Shown here one piece after another: positions 26,016 to 34,895 of a DNA stretch of 64,000 nucleotides. Every line of letters starts with the position of its first letter. The first letter of the stretch is position 1. The position numbers were made by a program, and so were the translations under genes. Source of the DNA: Actinomadura pelletieri DSM 43383 (lineage in GTDB: Bacteria; Actinomycetota; Actinomycetes; Streptosporangiales; Streptosporangiaceae); NCBI RefSeq assembly GCF_003634705.1, contig NZ_RBWU01000001.1:992001-1056000 (forward strand), written 5' to 3'. The notes below the pieces were generated by a model. That model saw only the letters and a list, made by a program, of their open reading frames with translations. It was not told the origin of the DNA and did not search any database.

Positions 26016-28916
26016 ATGACACAGCCGACAACGGACTACACCCCCGGCTCCCTGGTCTCGGTTCGCGACCGCGAATGGGTCGTGCTGCCCGAGAGCGCCC
26101 CGGACATGCTGGTGCTGCGCCCCCTCGGCGGCGCCGATGACGACATCGCCGCCGTGTTCCCGGCGTTCGAGGACGTCCGGGGAGCGGAGTTCGCGGCGCC
26201 GTCCCCGCAGGACCTCGGTGACTCGCACGCGGCGGGCCTGCTGCGCAGCGCGCTGCGCATCGGGTTCCGGTCGGGTGCCGGACCGTTCCGGTCGCTGGCC
26301 GGGATCGCGGTGGAGCCGCGCGCCTACCAGCTCGTCCCGCTGATGATGGCGCTGCGGCAGAAGACCGTCCGGATGCTGATCTCCGATGATGTCGGCATCG
26401 GCAAGACCGTCGAGGCCGGGCTGATCGCGAGCGAACTGCTGGCGCAGGGGGAGGCGCAGGGCCTGGCGGTGCTGTGCTCCCCGGCGCTGGCCGAGCAGTG
26501 GCAGGACGAGCTGCGCGCCAAGTTCGGCATCGACGCCGAACTCGTCCTGGCGTCCACGGTCACCCGCCTCGAACGGGACCTCGACCTGGGCCAGTCCCTG
26601 TTCGACAAGCACCGCCACGTGATCGTGTCCACGGACTTCATCAAGTCGCACCGGCACCGCGACGACTTCGTCCGCCGCTGCCCCGACCTGGTCATCGTGG
26701 ACGAGGCCCACACCTGCGTCGCCGCCGACGACCACACCTCCCAGCAGAGCCAGCGCCGCCACGAACTCCTTCAGCGCGTCGCCGCGGACCCCGACCGCCA
26801 TCTGCTGCTGGTCACGGCGACCCCGCACAGCGGCAAGGAGGCCGCCTTCCGCAACCTTCTCGGCCTGCTGAAACCCGAGTTCGCCGACCTGGACATGAAC
26901 AGCGGCCCCGACCGCGCCCGCCTCGCCCTGCATTTCGTCCAACGGCGCCGCGCCGACATCCGCAAGTACCTCGACGAGGAGACCGAGTTCCCCGCGGACC
27001 GGTTCTTCAAGGACGAGACCTACAAGCTGTCGCCCGGCTACCGGTCGCTGCTGGAGGACGCGATCGGCTACGCGAGCGAACGCGTCACCGTCGCCGGGGA
27101 ACAGGGGCGCCGCGAGGCCCGGATCGCCTGGTGGTCGGCGATCGCGCTCCTCCGCTCCCTGGTGTCGTCCCCGCGCGCCGCCGCGCAGACGCTGCGGACC
27201 CGATCGGCCGCCGCGTCCGCCGCCACCGCGGAGGAGGCCGACGAGCTGGGCGCACCGCTCACCCGCGACTCCGCCGACAGCGACGCCCTGGAGGGCCTGG
27301 ACGTCGCACCCGGCGCGGAGATCGACGACGCGGGCGCCAGACTCGCCGCGCTCGCCGACCGCGCCGCGGAGCTGGAGGGCCCCGACGCGGACCTGAAACT
27401 GAAGGCCCTGATCAAACACCTGAAGGCGCTGCTCAAGGACGACTATCACCCGATCGTCTTCTGCCGCTACATCCCGACCGCCGAGTACGTCGCCGAGCAC
27501 CTCGGCGGAAAACTCGGCCGCAGGACGGTCGTCAAGGCCGTGACGGGCACCCTGTCCCCGCAGCAGCGCATCCAGCGCATCGAGGAACTCGCCGAGGAGA
27601 CGGCCGACGACCCGCAGGCCCGCCGTGTCCTCGTCGCGACCGACTGCCTGTCCGAGGGCGTCAACCTGCAACACCACTTCGACGCCGTCGTCCACTACGA
27701 CCTGGCGTGGAACCCGGCCCGGCACGACCAGCGCGAAGGACGCGTCGACCGCTACGGCCAGAAGCGCACCGAAGTGAAGGTCATCACCCTCTACGGCAGC
27801 GACAACGGCATCGACGGGAAGGTGCTGGAAGTTCTGATCCGCAAGCACCGGCAGATCCGCAAGGACCTCGGCATCTCCGTCTCCGTACCCGACGAGGCGT
27901 CGTCCGGTGTGACGGACGCGATCGTCGAATGGCTGCTGATGCGCAGCGAACGCGGCGAGCAGGAGGCCCTGTTCGGCGCCGAGGAAATCCCGACCGTCAC
28001 CGAGAAGGCCGCCGAACTCGAACAGGAGTGGAACTCCACCGTCGAACGCGAGAAGGCGTCCCGGTCCCGGTTCGCGCAGAACGCCATCCGTCCCGACGAG
28101 GTCAAACGCGAGGTCGACGCGACCAGGGACGCGCTCGGCGACGCGGGCGAGATCAGAGACTTCGTCCGCCATTCCCTCTCCGCACTCGACGGCGTCCTCT
28201 ATGACGACGGTGACGCGCCCGGCGACTTCAGCGCGGACCTCGGCGGCAGCCCCGTCGGCCTCCGCGACGTGCTGGCACCGATGCTCGGCGGCGGGATCAT
28301 CGAGGACGGTAAGAAGGTCCCGTTCCGTACCGTCTCGGCGGTGACCCGCGGCGAGGCGGCGCTCGTCCGCACCGACCCGGTCGTCGGCGCACTCGCCGGA
28401 CACCTGCTCAACGCCGCCCTCGACCCGCAGACCGACGGCCCCCGCCCGGCCCGCCGCTGCGGCGTCATCCGGACCAGAGCGGTCACCACCCGGACGACGC
28501 TGCTGCTCGTCCGCTACCGGTTCCACCTGACGCTGCCGTCCCGCGTCGGCGAACGGCAACTCGTCGCCGAGGACGCCCGGCTCCTCGCCTTCGAGGGCTC
28601 ACCGTCCGACGCGACCTGGCTGTCCGCCGAGGACGCCGCGCGCCTCCCGCACGTCACCGCCGACGAGAACACCGACCCCACCTTCGGAGAACGGACGATG
28701 AAACGGCTCCTGGACGCCCTGCCCGACGTCACGGAGCACCTCAACGAGTACGGCGACGGGCTCGCCGCCGAACTCCGCGACTCGCACCGCCGCGTCCGCT
28801 CCGCCGCCGGAGAGATCATCCGGGGCCTGGACGTGGAGGCACAGAAGCCCGCCGACGTGCTCGGCGCCTACGTGTACCTGCCCGTGACCGGTGTCGTCTC
28901 CGGAGGTGCCGCCTGA
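26016..28916 (+). CDS. SNF2-type helicase, DISARM DrmD-like
   Basis: A 966-aa superfamily-2 Swi2/Snf2 ATPase. The N-terminal domain has RAYQLVPLMMALRQ (Q-motif area), Walker A DVGIGKT (~126-132), DEAH motif II (~229-232) and TATPHSG motif III (~267). The C-terminal lobe has VATDCLSEGVNLQ (~540) and the signature HDQREGRVDRYGQKRTEV (~568-586). Size, the PRAYQL/DDVGIGKT start and the long charged C-terminal region (residues 650-966) resemble DISARM DrmD and related phage-defence helicases. It probably translocates on double-stranded DNA. It begins 50 bp after the kinase-helicase stop and overlaps the methylase start as TGATG, so coupled translation is expected. Confidence 0.9.
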   Translation: MTQPTTDYTPGSLVSVRDREWVVLPESAPDMLVLRPLGGADDDIAAVFPAFEDVRGAEFAAPSPQDLGDSHAAGLLRSALRIGFRSGAGPFRSLAGIAVEPRAYQLVPLMMALRQKTVRMLISDDVGIGKTVEAGLIASELLAQGEAQGLAVLCSPALAEQWQDELRAKFGIDAELVLASTVTRLERDLDLGQSLFDKHRHVIVSTDFIKSHRHRDDFVRRCPDLVIVDEAHTCVAADDHTSQQSQRRHELLQRVAADPDRHLLLVTATPHSGKEAAFRNLLGLLKPEFADLDMNSGPDRARLALHFVQRRRADIRKYLDEETEFPADRFFKDETYKLSPGYRSLLEDAIGYASERVTVAGEQGRREARIAWWSAIALLRSLVSSPRAAAQTLRTRSAAASAATAEEADELGAPLTRDSADSDALEGLDVAPGAEIDDAGARLAALADRAAELEGPDADLKLKALIKHLKALLKDDYHPIVFCRYIPTAEYVAEHLGGKLGRRTVVKAVTGTLSPQQRIQRIEELAEETADDPQARRVLVATDCLSEGVNLQHHFDAVVHYDLAWNPARHDQREGRVDRYGQKRTEVKVITLYGSDNGIDGKVLEVLIRKHRQIRKDLGISVSVPDEASSGVTDAIVEWLLMRSERGEQEALFGAEEIPTVTEKAAELEQEWNSTVEREKASRSRFAQNAIRPDEVKREVDATRDALGDAGEIRDFVRHSLSALDGVLYDDGDAPGDFSADLGGSPVGLRDVLAPMLGGGIIEDGKKVPFRTVSAVTRGEAALVRTDPVVGALAGHLLNAALDPQTDGPRPARRCGVIRTRAVTTRTTLLLVRYRFHLTLPSRVGERQLVAEDARLLAFEGSPSDATWLSAEDAARLPHVTADENTDPTFGERTMKRLLDALPDVTEHLNEYGDGLAAELRDSHRRVRSAAGEIIRGLDVEAQKPADVLGAYVYLPVTGVVSGGAA

Positions 28917-31900
28917 TGTCCGCCACCGCCCGCACGCAGATCTTCTCCGCCGTCCACACCATCGGCGGCCTCCTCCCCGCCGACATGCTCGTGCGCATCT
29001 CGGAAGGGAAGGACGTCCAAGGCACGGGGCCCGCCGACTACGACATCTTCGGTTCACGCTCCGTCCGCGACGAGGCCGAACGCCACTGGGACTACCTCAA
29101 GTCGGTTTGGAAGGACCTGCGCGACCGGCTGCCCGTCGCACCGGAGGCCGAGACCCCCGCCGACCCCACCGGCCTCGCGATCCGCCAATGGCTGGAGCCG
29201 CTGTTCGCCGAACTGAGCTTCGGCCGCCTCACCGCCCTCGGTACGTCCGGTATCCAGTCCGACGACGGCACCAAGACGTTCGCGATCAGCCATCTGTGGA
29301 CGCACGTCCCGATTCACCTGGCCGCCTGGAACACCCGGCTCGACACCCGCCCCGGCGGCCCCGGCACCATCCCGCCGCAGTCGCTGATGCAGGAGTGCCT
29401 GAACCGCACCGAAGCCCACCTGTGGGCCGTGCTGACGAACGGACGCCAGCTCAGACTGCTCCGCGACTCCAGCGCCCTCGCCACCGCCGCCTACGTCGAA
29501 TTCGACCTGGAGGCGATCTTTGATGGGGAACTGTTCAGCGAGTTCGTGCTGCTGTACCGCCTCCTCCACGCCTCCCGCTTCGCCGTCGACGACGGCGCCG
29601 CCCCGTCCACCTGCTGGCTGGAGAAGTGGCGGACGGACGCCATCGACTCCGGCACCCGCGCCCTCGACCACCACCGCGACGGCGTCCAGAAGGCCATCAC
29701 CGCACTCGGCACCGGCTTCCTCAAGCACCCGGCAAACGCCGAACTGCTGCGCGACCTGGACGTGCACGCCTTCCATGGCGCGCTGCTCCGCCTCGCCTAC
29801 CGGCTGATCTTCCTGTTCGTCGCCGAGGACCGTGACGTCCTCCACCCGAAGGGCACACCGGACGACGTCCGCGAGCGGTACCGGAAGTACTTCTCGTCCG
29901 CCCGCCTCCGGCAGCAGGCGCAGCGACGGCGCGGCACCGCGCACACCGACCTCTACCAGGCCCTCAAGATCGTCTTGGACGCCCTGGGCGACGAGAACGG
30001 ACGCCCAGAACTCGGCATCCCCGGACTCGGCGGCCTCTACGACGACACCCCCGCCGACGCCCCGCTGCACGGGCTCGCCCTGTCGAACGTGTACCTGCTG
30101 GAAGCCGTTCGCCACCTCTCCCGCATTCACGACGGCGACACGCGGCGCTGGCGCCCGGTCGACTACCGCAACATGGGCGCCGAGGAACTCGGCTCCATCT
30201 ACGAGTCGCTTCTTGAACTCGTCCCCAAGCACAGCGCCGTCGAGCGGACATTCGAGCTGGTCGACCGCCTCGGCAACGACCGCAAGAAGACCGGCTCGTA
30301 CTACACGCCCAGCTCCCTGATCGAGACGCTCCTGGACTCCACCCTCGACCCCGTCATCGACGACGCCCAAAAGCGCGGGGAGGAGAAGGCCGCCGCAGCA
30401 GGCAAGGCGGACCCGACCGAGTCGATCGTCTCGGAACTGCTGTCCCTGACCGTCTGCGACCCTGCCTGCGGCTCCGGACATTTCCTCGTCGCCTCAGCCC
30501 GCCGCATCGCCAAGCGCGTCGCCGCCGTCCGCGAAAGCAACCCGGAACCGACGCTGGACGCCGTACGCCACGCACTGCACGAAGTCATCGGACGCTGCGT
30601 GTACGGCGTCGACCTCAACCCGATGGCCGTCGAACTCGCCAAGGTCTCCCTGTGGCTGGAGGCATTGGAGCCCGGCAAGCCCCTGGGCTTTTTGGACGCC
30701 CACATCAAACTCGGCAACGGCCTCATCGGCGCAACGCCCGTCCTACTGAAGGACGGCATTCCGACGAAGGCGTTCAAGCCCGTCGAGGGCGACGACCCTG
30801 CCTACGCCAACTTCCTCGCCAAGCAGAACGACAAGGAGCGCCAGGGGCAGGGCGGCCTGTTCGACCTGTTCGAGGAAACGAAGGTCGCCAACACCGCCTT
30901 CGCCGAAAGCCTGCGCCGCATCACCGCCGCCCCCGCCAACACTCTCCGGGACGTCCACCGCCAGGCCGATGCCTACGAGGAGTGGAAGTCCTCGGCTGAA
31001 TACGCCCATGCCGTACACGTGGCGGACGCCTGGTGCGCCGCCTTCATGTGGCACAAGACCAAGGACGCCCCGACACCAATTACCCATGATGTCTTCCGTG
31101 CCCTTCAGGATCCCAACGCGACAGCAACCGGGAGAGAGGTCCACGACGAGATCGCCAGGCTAAGTAAAGAGTATCGCTTCTTCCACTGGCACCTGGAGTT
31201 CCCCGAAGTCTTCACGGTCCCGGATGAGGACAAAAATGCAAATGTAGATCAGGCTACCGGCTGGGCAGGTGGCTTTTCTTCTGTACTCGCCAACCCGCCA
31301 TGGGACAGGCTGGAATTTGAGGATACCAAGTACTTCAGTGTTGTCGAACCGTCGATCGCACAAGCATCCGGGGCAGCGCGAGCCAAAAGTATCCTCGTGT
31401 GGGAGAAAGGGAACCCTGAGGGAAGCAAGAAGTATCGAGCCGAGCGGCGCAAACTGAAAGCAACAAACCTCTTCGCAAGCACTTCTGAGGCATTTCCGCT
31501 TTGCGCCAAGGGTCTCACTGCTGGTGGGGTCACCAAGCTCCAGGTTGACCAATTGTTCACCGAACGATTCTTGTCAATTATTGGGCCGCACGGAAGGATT
31601 GGATGCATTATCCCGACTGCAATAGCCACGAGTGCAGGCGGGCAGTACCTCTTCAGTAGCCTTACCCGGCGAGGGGCAATTGCCTCCCTCTACGACTTCG
31701 AAAATAGTGGTAAACCACTCTTTCCGAGGGTCCACACCAGTTATAAATTCTGTCTGCTCTCCTTGGTTGGCCGATCCGCGAGCGAATCGGCCGCACGGTT
31801 CGCCTTCTTCATGCAAAATCCCGCCGAACTCGACGACGCCAACAAGGTCTTCACTCTGACCCCAGACGAGATCAACCTCATCAACCCCAATACGGGAACG

Positions 31901-33022
31901 CTCCCCATCTTCCGTACTCGTCGTGACGCTAATCTAACGCTAGCAATCCATCGCCATCTCCCATTGCTAAACAAAGAAGGCGAGAAGAGTGAAGATCGGT
32001 GGCATATCGACTTCAAGTATCTCTTTCGAAGCGCAAACGACGGCGATGTCTTTCGAACGCGACAAGAACTCGAAGATGAGGGCTGGAGTCTTCAAGGAAA
32101 CGTATTCGCTAAAAGTGGCAAGAGAATGCTTCCCATGTACGAGGGTAAGATGGCTCATCACTTTGATCATCGCTATAACTCGTTCTATGGAACAGGCAAT
32201 GAAGATCGTGAGCGACTGGCTCCGACGAAAAAGCAAGACCCCGCGACCGTTGCCTATCCCCGATACTGGATCGGCGAAGGTCCAATATCTTCAGTTAGGA
32301 GAAGCAAGCAGGTCGAAGTTTCAGGTGTGACTCAGCGCCTAAGGCAGGTCAACTGGGAGCGCGATTGGCTATGTGGCTGGCGAGACGTCTGTCGTACCAC
32401 GGACGAGCGGACGGCCATATCTGCTTTCATACCTCGCGCTGCGGTCGGACATAAATTCCCGCTAATGCTCGTGCATGAGCCGGCCGAGCTTGTTGCGGCA
32501 CTTATCGCAACTCAAAGCAGCTTGGTTTTTGATTATGTTAGTCGCCAGAAGGTCGGCGGGCCAGCTATGAGCCTCTTCATCTGGAAGCAGCTCCCTGTCC
32601 CCAGTCCGCTCGCGTTGTCTGTACACACGCCCTTCATCACGCCACGGGTGCTCGAACTTGTGTACACCGCTTATGACATGGCTGCTTTGGCCCGTGACCT
32701 CGGTGATCAAGGTGAACCGTTCGTGTGGAGCGAGGAGCGGCGGGTCCAAATCCGCGCTGAGCTAGATGCCTACTTTCTCCACCTCTATGACATAGACCGT
32801 GAGGATGCGGAGCACATCCTGGAAACGTTCCAGACAGAGTTCGGCGGACTAAAGAAAAACGAGATCGCCAAGTACGGGACGTACCGGACCAAGGATCTTG
32901 TGCTCTCCGAGTACGACCGGATGGCGGAGGTCGGCGTCGATCTTGATAAGCCGCTTGGGGATGGGGAGAACTACACGTCCATGCTGAACCCGCCGCCGGG
33001 GCATGGGCCACGGCACGGGTAG
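28916..33022 (+). CDS. Large Eco57I/PglX/DrmMI-like adenine DNA methylase
   Basis: A 1368-aa class I methyltransferase. A helical N-terminal region (1-440) precedes the methylase core: GSYYTPSSL (~460), SAM-binding motif I DPACGSGHFL (515-524), YGVDLNPMAVELAKVSLWLE (~562-581) and catalytic NPPWDR (793-798). The C-terminal half (~820-1260) would form the target-recognition domain and ends with EIAKYGTYRTKDLVL. The size and spacing match PglX of BREX/Pgl and DrmMI of DISARM, which methylate adenine to mark self. Between about 31190 and 32660 the DNA is visibly less G/C-biased, with codons such as AAA, AAT and ATA, unlike the flanks, indicating exchange of the recognition region. ATG overlaps the preceding stop. 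Confidence 0.9.
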   Translation: MSATARTQIFSAVHTIGGLLPADMLVRISEGKDVQGTGPADYDIFGSRSVRDEAERHWDYLKSVWKDLRDRLPVAPEAETPADPTGLAIRQWLEPLFAELSFGRLTALGTSGIQSDDGTKTFAISHLWTHVPIHLAAWNTRLDTRPGGPGTIPPQSLMQECLNRTEAHLWAVLTNGRQLRLLRDSSALATAAYVEFDLEAIFDGELFSEFVLLYRLLHASRFAVDDGAAPSTCWLEKWRTDAIDSGTRALDHHRDGVQKAITALGTGFLKHPANAELLRDLDVHAFHGALLRLAYRLIFLFVAEDRDVLHPKGTPDDVRERYRKYFSSARLRQQAQRRRGTAHTDLYQALKIVLDALGDENGRPELGIPGLGGLYDDTPADAPLHGLALSNVYLLEAVRHLSRIHDGDTRRWRPVDYRNMGAEELGSIYESLLELVPKHSAVERTFELVDRLGNDRKKTGSYYTPSSLIETLLDSTLDPVIDDAQKRGEEKAAAAGKADPTESIVSELLSLTVCDPACGSGHFLVASARRIAKRVAAVRESNPEPTLDAVRHALHEVIGRCVYGVDLNPMAVELAKVSLWLEALEPGKPLGFLDAHIKLGNGLIGATPVLLKDGIPTKAFKPVEGDDPAYANFLAKQNDKERQGQGGLFDLFEETKVANTAFAESLRRITAAPANTLRDVHRQADAYEEWKSSAEYAHAVHVADAWCAAFMWHKTKDAPTPITHDVFRALQDPNATATGREVHDEIARLSKEYRFFHWHLEFPEVFTVPDEDKNANVDQATGWAGGFSSVLANPPWDRLEFEDTKYFSVVEPSIAQASGAARAKSILVWEKGNPEGSKKYRAERRKLKATNLFASTSEAFPLCAKGLTAGGVTKLQVDQLFTERFLSIIGPHGRIGCIIPTAIATSAGGQYLFSSLTRRGAIASLYDFENSGKPLFPRVHTSYKFCLLSLVGRSASESAARFAFFMQNPAELDDANKVFTLTPDEINLINPNTGTLPIFRTRRDANLTLAIHRHLPLLNKEGEKSEDRWHIDFKYLFRSANDGDVFRTRQELEDEGWSLQGNVFAKSGKRMLPMYEGKMAHHFDHRYNSFYGTGNEDRERLAPTKKQDPATVAYPRYWIGEGPISSVRRSKQVEVSGVTQRLRQVNWERDWLCGWRDVCRTTDERTAISAFIPRAAVGHKFPLMLVHEPAELVAALIATQSSLVFDYVSRQKVGGPAMSLFIWKQLPVPSPLALSVHTPFITPRVLELVYTAYDMAALARDLGDQGEPFVWSEERRVQIRAELDAYFLHLYDIDREDAEHILETFQTEFGGLKKNEIAKYGTYRTKDLVLSEYDRMAEVGVDLDKPLGDGENYTSMLNPPPGHGPRHG

Positions 33023-33045
33023 GGAGCGATCGCAGTCGGTAGGTC

Positions 33046-33125
33046 GCGGAGGGGCGATGGACGACGCCTCTCTGCTGGTCCTCATGTCGCCTCGATGATC
33101 GTGCGAACGACCTTGTCGCCGGGCC
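33046..33125 (-). pseudogene. Eroded 3' end of an RsbW-like ATPase paralogue
   Basis: GCGGAGGGGCG followed by CTGGTC-x-TCATGTCG-x-x-TCGATGA and a GAC-CTTG/TTTG-CCGG block recurs about 105 bp further on (33150-33226), where it is the terminator and last codons of the intact ATPase gene. The complement encodes GDKVVRTIIEAT before the stop, parallel to AGKVVFAVIDPT in the intact protein. Only the extreme C-terminus survives. Confidence 0.6.
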
Positions 33126-33150
33126 CGGTCTTGGCACGGGTGTGAAGGTG

Positions 33151-33182
33151 CGGAGGGGCGGCCCCCTCCGACCGCCCCTCCG
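33151..33182 (-). terminator. GC-rich hairpin after the RsbW-like ATPase gene
   Basis: CGGAGGGGCGG (33151-33161) pairs perfectly with CCGCCCCTCCG (33172-33182), 10-base loop. It lies 7 bp beyond the minus-strand stop codon and could also stop transcripts arriving from the methylase side. There is no long T tract. Confidence 0.6.
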
Positions 33183-33189
33183 CTGGTCT

Positions 33190-33591
33190 TCATGTCGGGT
33201 CGATGACGGCGAAGACGACTTTGCCGGCGTTGTTGGCTAGGGGGCGGACGCCCCAACAGCGGCAGAACTGGTCGACGATGAGCAGGCCGCGGCCTGCTTC
33301 GCTGATCGGGTTTGTCTCCTCCAGGTGGGGGAGATCGGGGGTTGCGTCTTGGACTTCCATCCAGAGGGAACCGTCGTCGGTGCGGCCCAGGCGCAGGGTC
33401 ACGTCGTCGTCCGTCACCGACGCGTGTTGGAGTGCGTTGGTGACCAGTTCGCTGGCCACCAGGCACGGGACGAAGTCGTCCATGCCCCACTGTCCGGTGA
33501 CCAGGCGCACGAACCGCCGCACCTCCCCGACCACCCTGAGGTCCTGCTTCACCACCATCGCGTTCTCCGCCGCCGCCTGAACCATGATCAC
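33190..33591 (-). CDS. RsbW-like ATP-binding (HATPase_c) regulatory protein
   Basis: A 133-aa GHKL-fold protein. The N box VASELVTNALQHA (~45-57), the G1-type MEVQDATPDLPH and the GRGLLIVDQFCRCWGV segment (~100-115) are the ATP-binding signatures of anti-sigma-factor kinases such as RsbW/SpoIIAB and of the many short ATP-binding proteins of actinomycetes. In this group the gene typically neighbours an XRE-DUF5753 regulator and DUF397 proteins, exactly as here, implying a shared regulatory module of poorly known output. It may bind a sigma factor or protein partner. It is divergent from the XRE gene. Confidence 0.85.
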   Translation of the reverse strand: MIMVQAAAENAMVVKQDLRVVGEVRRFVRLVTGQWGMDDFVPCLVASELVTNALQHASVTDDDVTLRLGRTDDGSLWMEVQDATPDLPHLEETNPISEAGRGLLIVDQFCRCWGVRPLANNAGKVVFAVIDPT

Positions 33592-33722
33592 TCCTCACGT
33601 TGTGTGTCGAACAGCACACATTGAGCCACTAACCGAGGTACGTTTTGACTTGCTGCCTTGAAGTGGCTTCAGGCAGTAATCAGAGCCGCAAAGCGGTAGG
33701 TTGCCGAGAGGAGAAAATGATC

Positions 33723-34532
33723 ATGGCTGCGCGACGGCGTCAGCGCCCTAGGGAATCAGCTGCGCTCATCGCCTTCGGTCGGCAGATGCGCCGACTGAGG
33801 GAAGCCAAGGGCATCAAGCAGGAGACGATCGCTCATCTCACGAAGGTCAGTGCCGCGCAGGTCAGCCGTATCGAGGCAGGAAAGAAGCGAGCCACGCGTA
33901 CGTTCGTGGAGATCGTGGACGATCACCTGGAGGCGGGTGGTGCGCTGATTGCCCTCTGGGAAGATCTCAACAAAGACGGTCACCCCGTGCCGGTCTGGTT
34001 TGACTGGCCGCAGGTAGAGGGCGATGCAGCGGTACTGGTCTGCTGGGAGCGCGGCGTGATGCCAGGGCTCCTCCAGACTCCCGCCTACGCGTCGGTCGTT
34101 CTGAAGGGCAATCAGGAAGCCGTGGACCTTCGGTTACGACGTCAGTCCATCCTCACCAGGGACGATGGAACGCCTCCCACACTTCTGGTGCTGCTACTCG
34201 ACGGGGATGCCCTTTACCGGCAAGTCGGTTCCGCCGAGACGATGAAGGAACAACTGGAGCACCTGCTCGAGATGAGCATGTTGCCGAACATCACGATTCA
34301 AGTAGTCTTGGCAAGCGGTGAGCATGACGGCAACGCGGGCGACTTCATGGTCGCAACGATGGAAGATCGCAGCGAGGTCGCCTACATCGAGACAGCTATC
34401 CGCGGTCTCGTAACGGACAATCCCACGGACTTGTCCGCCTTGGGACGGACACTAATTGAACTTCGTGCGCGGGCGCTGACCGAAGAGATGTCGCGTGAGG
34501 CGATTAGGAAGGCGATAGAAAAGTGGACCTGA
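33723..34532 (+). CDS. XRE-family regulator with DUF5753 domain
   Basis: A 269-aa protein from ATG 33723, which has AGGAG 9 bases upstream; ATG 33717 is only 3 bases from it. The N-terminal helix-turn-helix (about 12-66: FGRQMRRLREAKGIKQETIA, VSRIEAGKKRAT) is XRE/Cro-like. The rest (about 95-265) is DUF5753, beginning WERGVMPGLLQTPAYA and including LPNITIQVVLASGEHDG and FMVATMEDRSEVAYIET. These regulators (BldD-neighbour and AbaA-like conservons) bind DNA and act with DUF397 proteins. The stop overlaps the start of the DUF397 gene, so the pair is coupled. Confidence 0.9.
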   Translation: MAARRRQRPRESAALIAFGRQMRRLREAKGIKQETIAHLTKVSAAQVSRIEAGKKRATRTFVEIVDDHLEAGGALIALWEDLNKDGHPVPVWFDWPQVEGDAAVLVCWERGVMPGLLQTPAYASVVLKGNQEAVDLRLRRQSILTRDDGTPPTLLVLLLDGDALYRQVGSAETMKEQLEHLLEMSMLPNITIQVVLASGEHDGNAGDFMVATMEDRSEVAYIETAIRGLVTDNPTDLSALGRTLIELRARALTEEMSREAIRKAIEKWT

Positions 34533-34711
34533 GTAACGTTACATGGCGTAAAAGCATCCGCAGCACCTCCACCGGAGGCAACTGTGTCGAGCTGGCGGAC
34601 GTGGCCGGTGTGGTGGCGGTGCGGGACAGCAAGGACCCGGACGGTCCCGTCCTCCTGCTGACCCGCGCGGCCCTGCGCACCGCCGTCCAGTCCGCCACCG
34701 AGACCCACTGA
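34523..34711 (+). CDS. DUF397 protein
   Basis: A 62-aa protein with the whole DUF397 pattern: TWRKS...S-x-x-GGNCVELADVAG, then VAVRDSKDPDGPVLLLTRAA and a short amphipathic helix. It starts at a GTG that overlaps the end of the XRE gene by 10 bp. DUF397 proteins are small partners of XRE-DUF5753 regulators in streptomycetes and relatives; they probably modulate the regulator by direct contact, although the mechanism is not proven. Confidence 0.9.
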   Translation: MDLSNVTWRKSIRSTSTGGNCVELADVAGVVAVRDSKDPDGPVLLLTRAALRTAVQSATETH

Positions 34712-34895
34712 CCAACCAGCAGCTCCACCCCACCGAGTAGCGGCGAGTCGTCCCATCCCCCCGGACCCGGACGACCCGCCGCACCTCACCCCTCACACGG
34801 TCCCGGCCTCGCGTCGGTTCACCTACCCAAGAGGTGACCTCGGGCGAGCGGACGCGCCCGCTGACAAGCTCGACCACGCGCCCGACACTGGCTCC

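Noticed and set aside
25830..28559. 909-codon minus-strand open frame
   Set aside because: Shadow of the SNF2 helicase gene; repetitive Asp/Val/Gly/Ala composition without domains.
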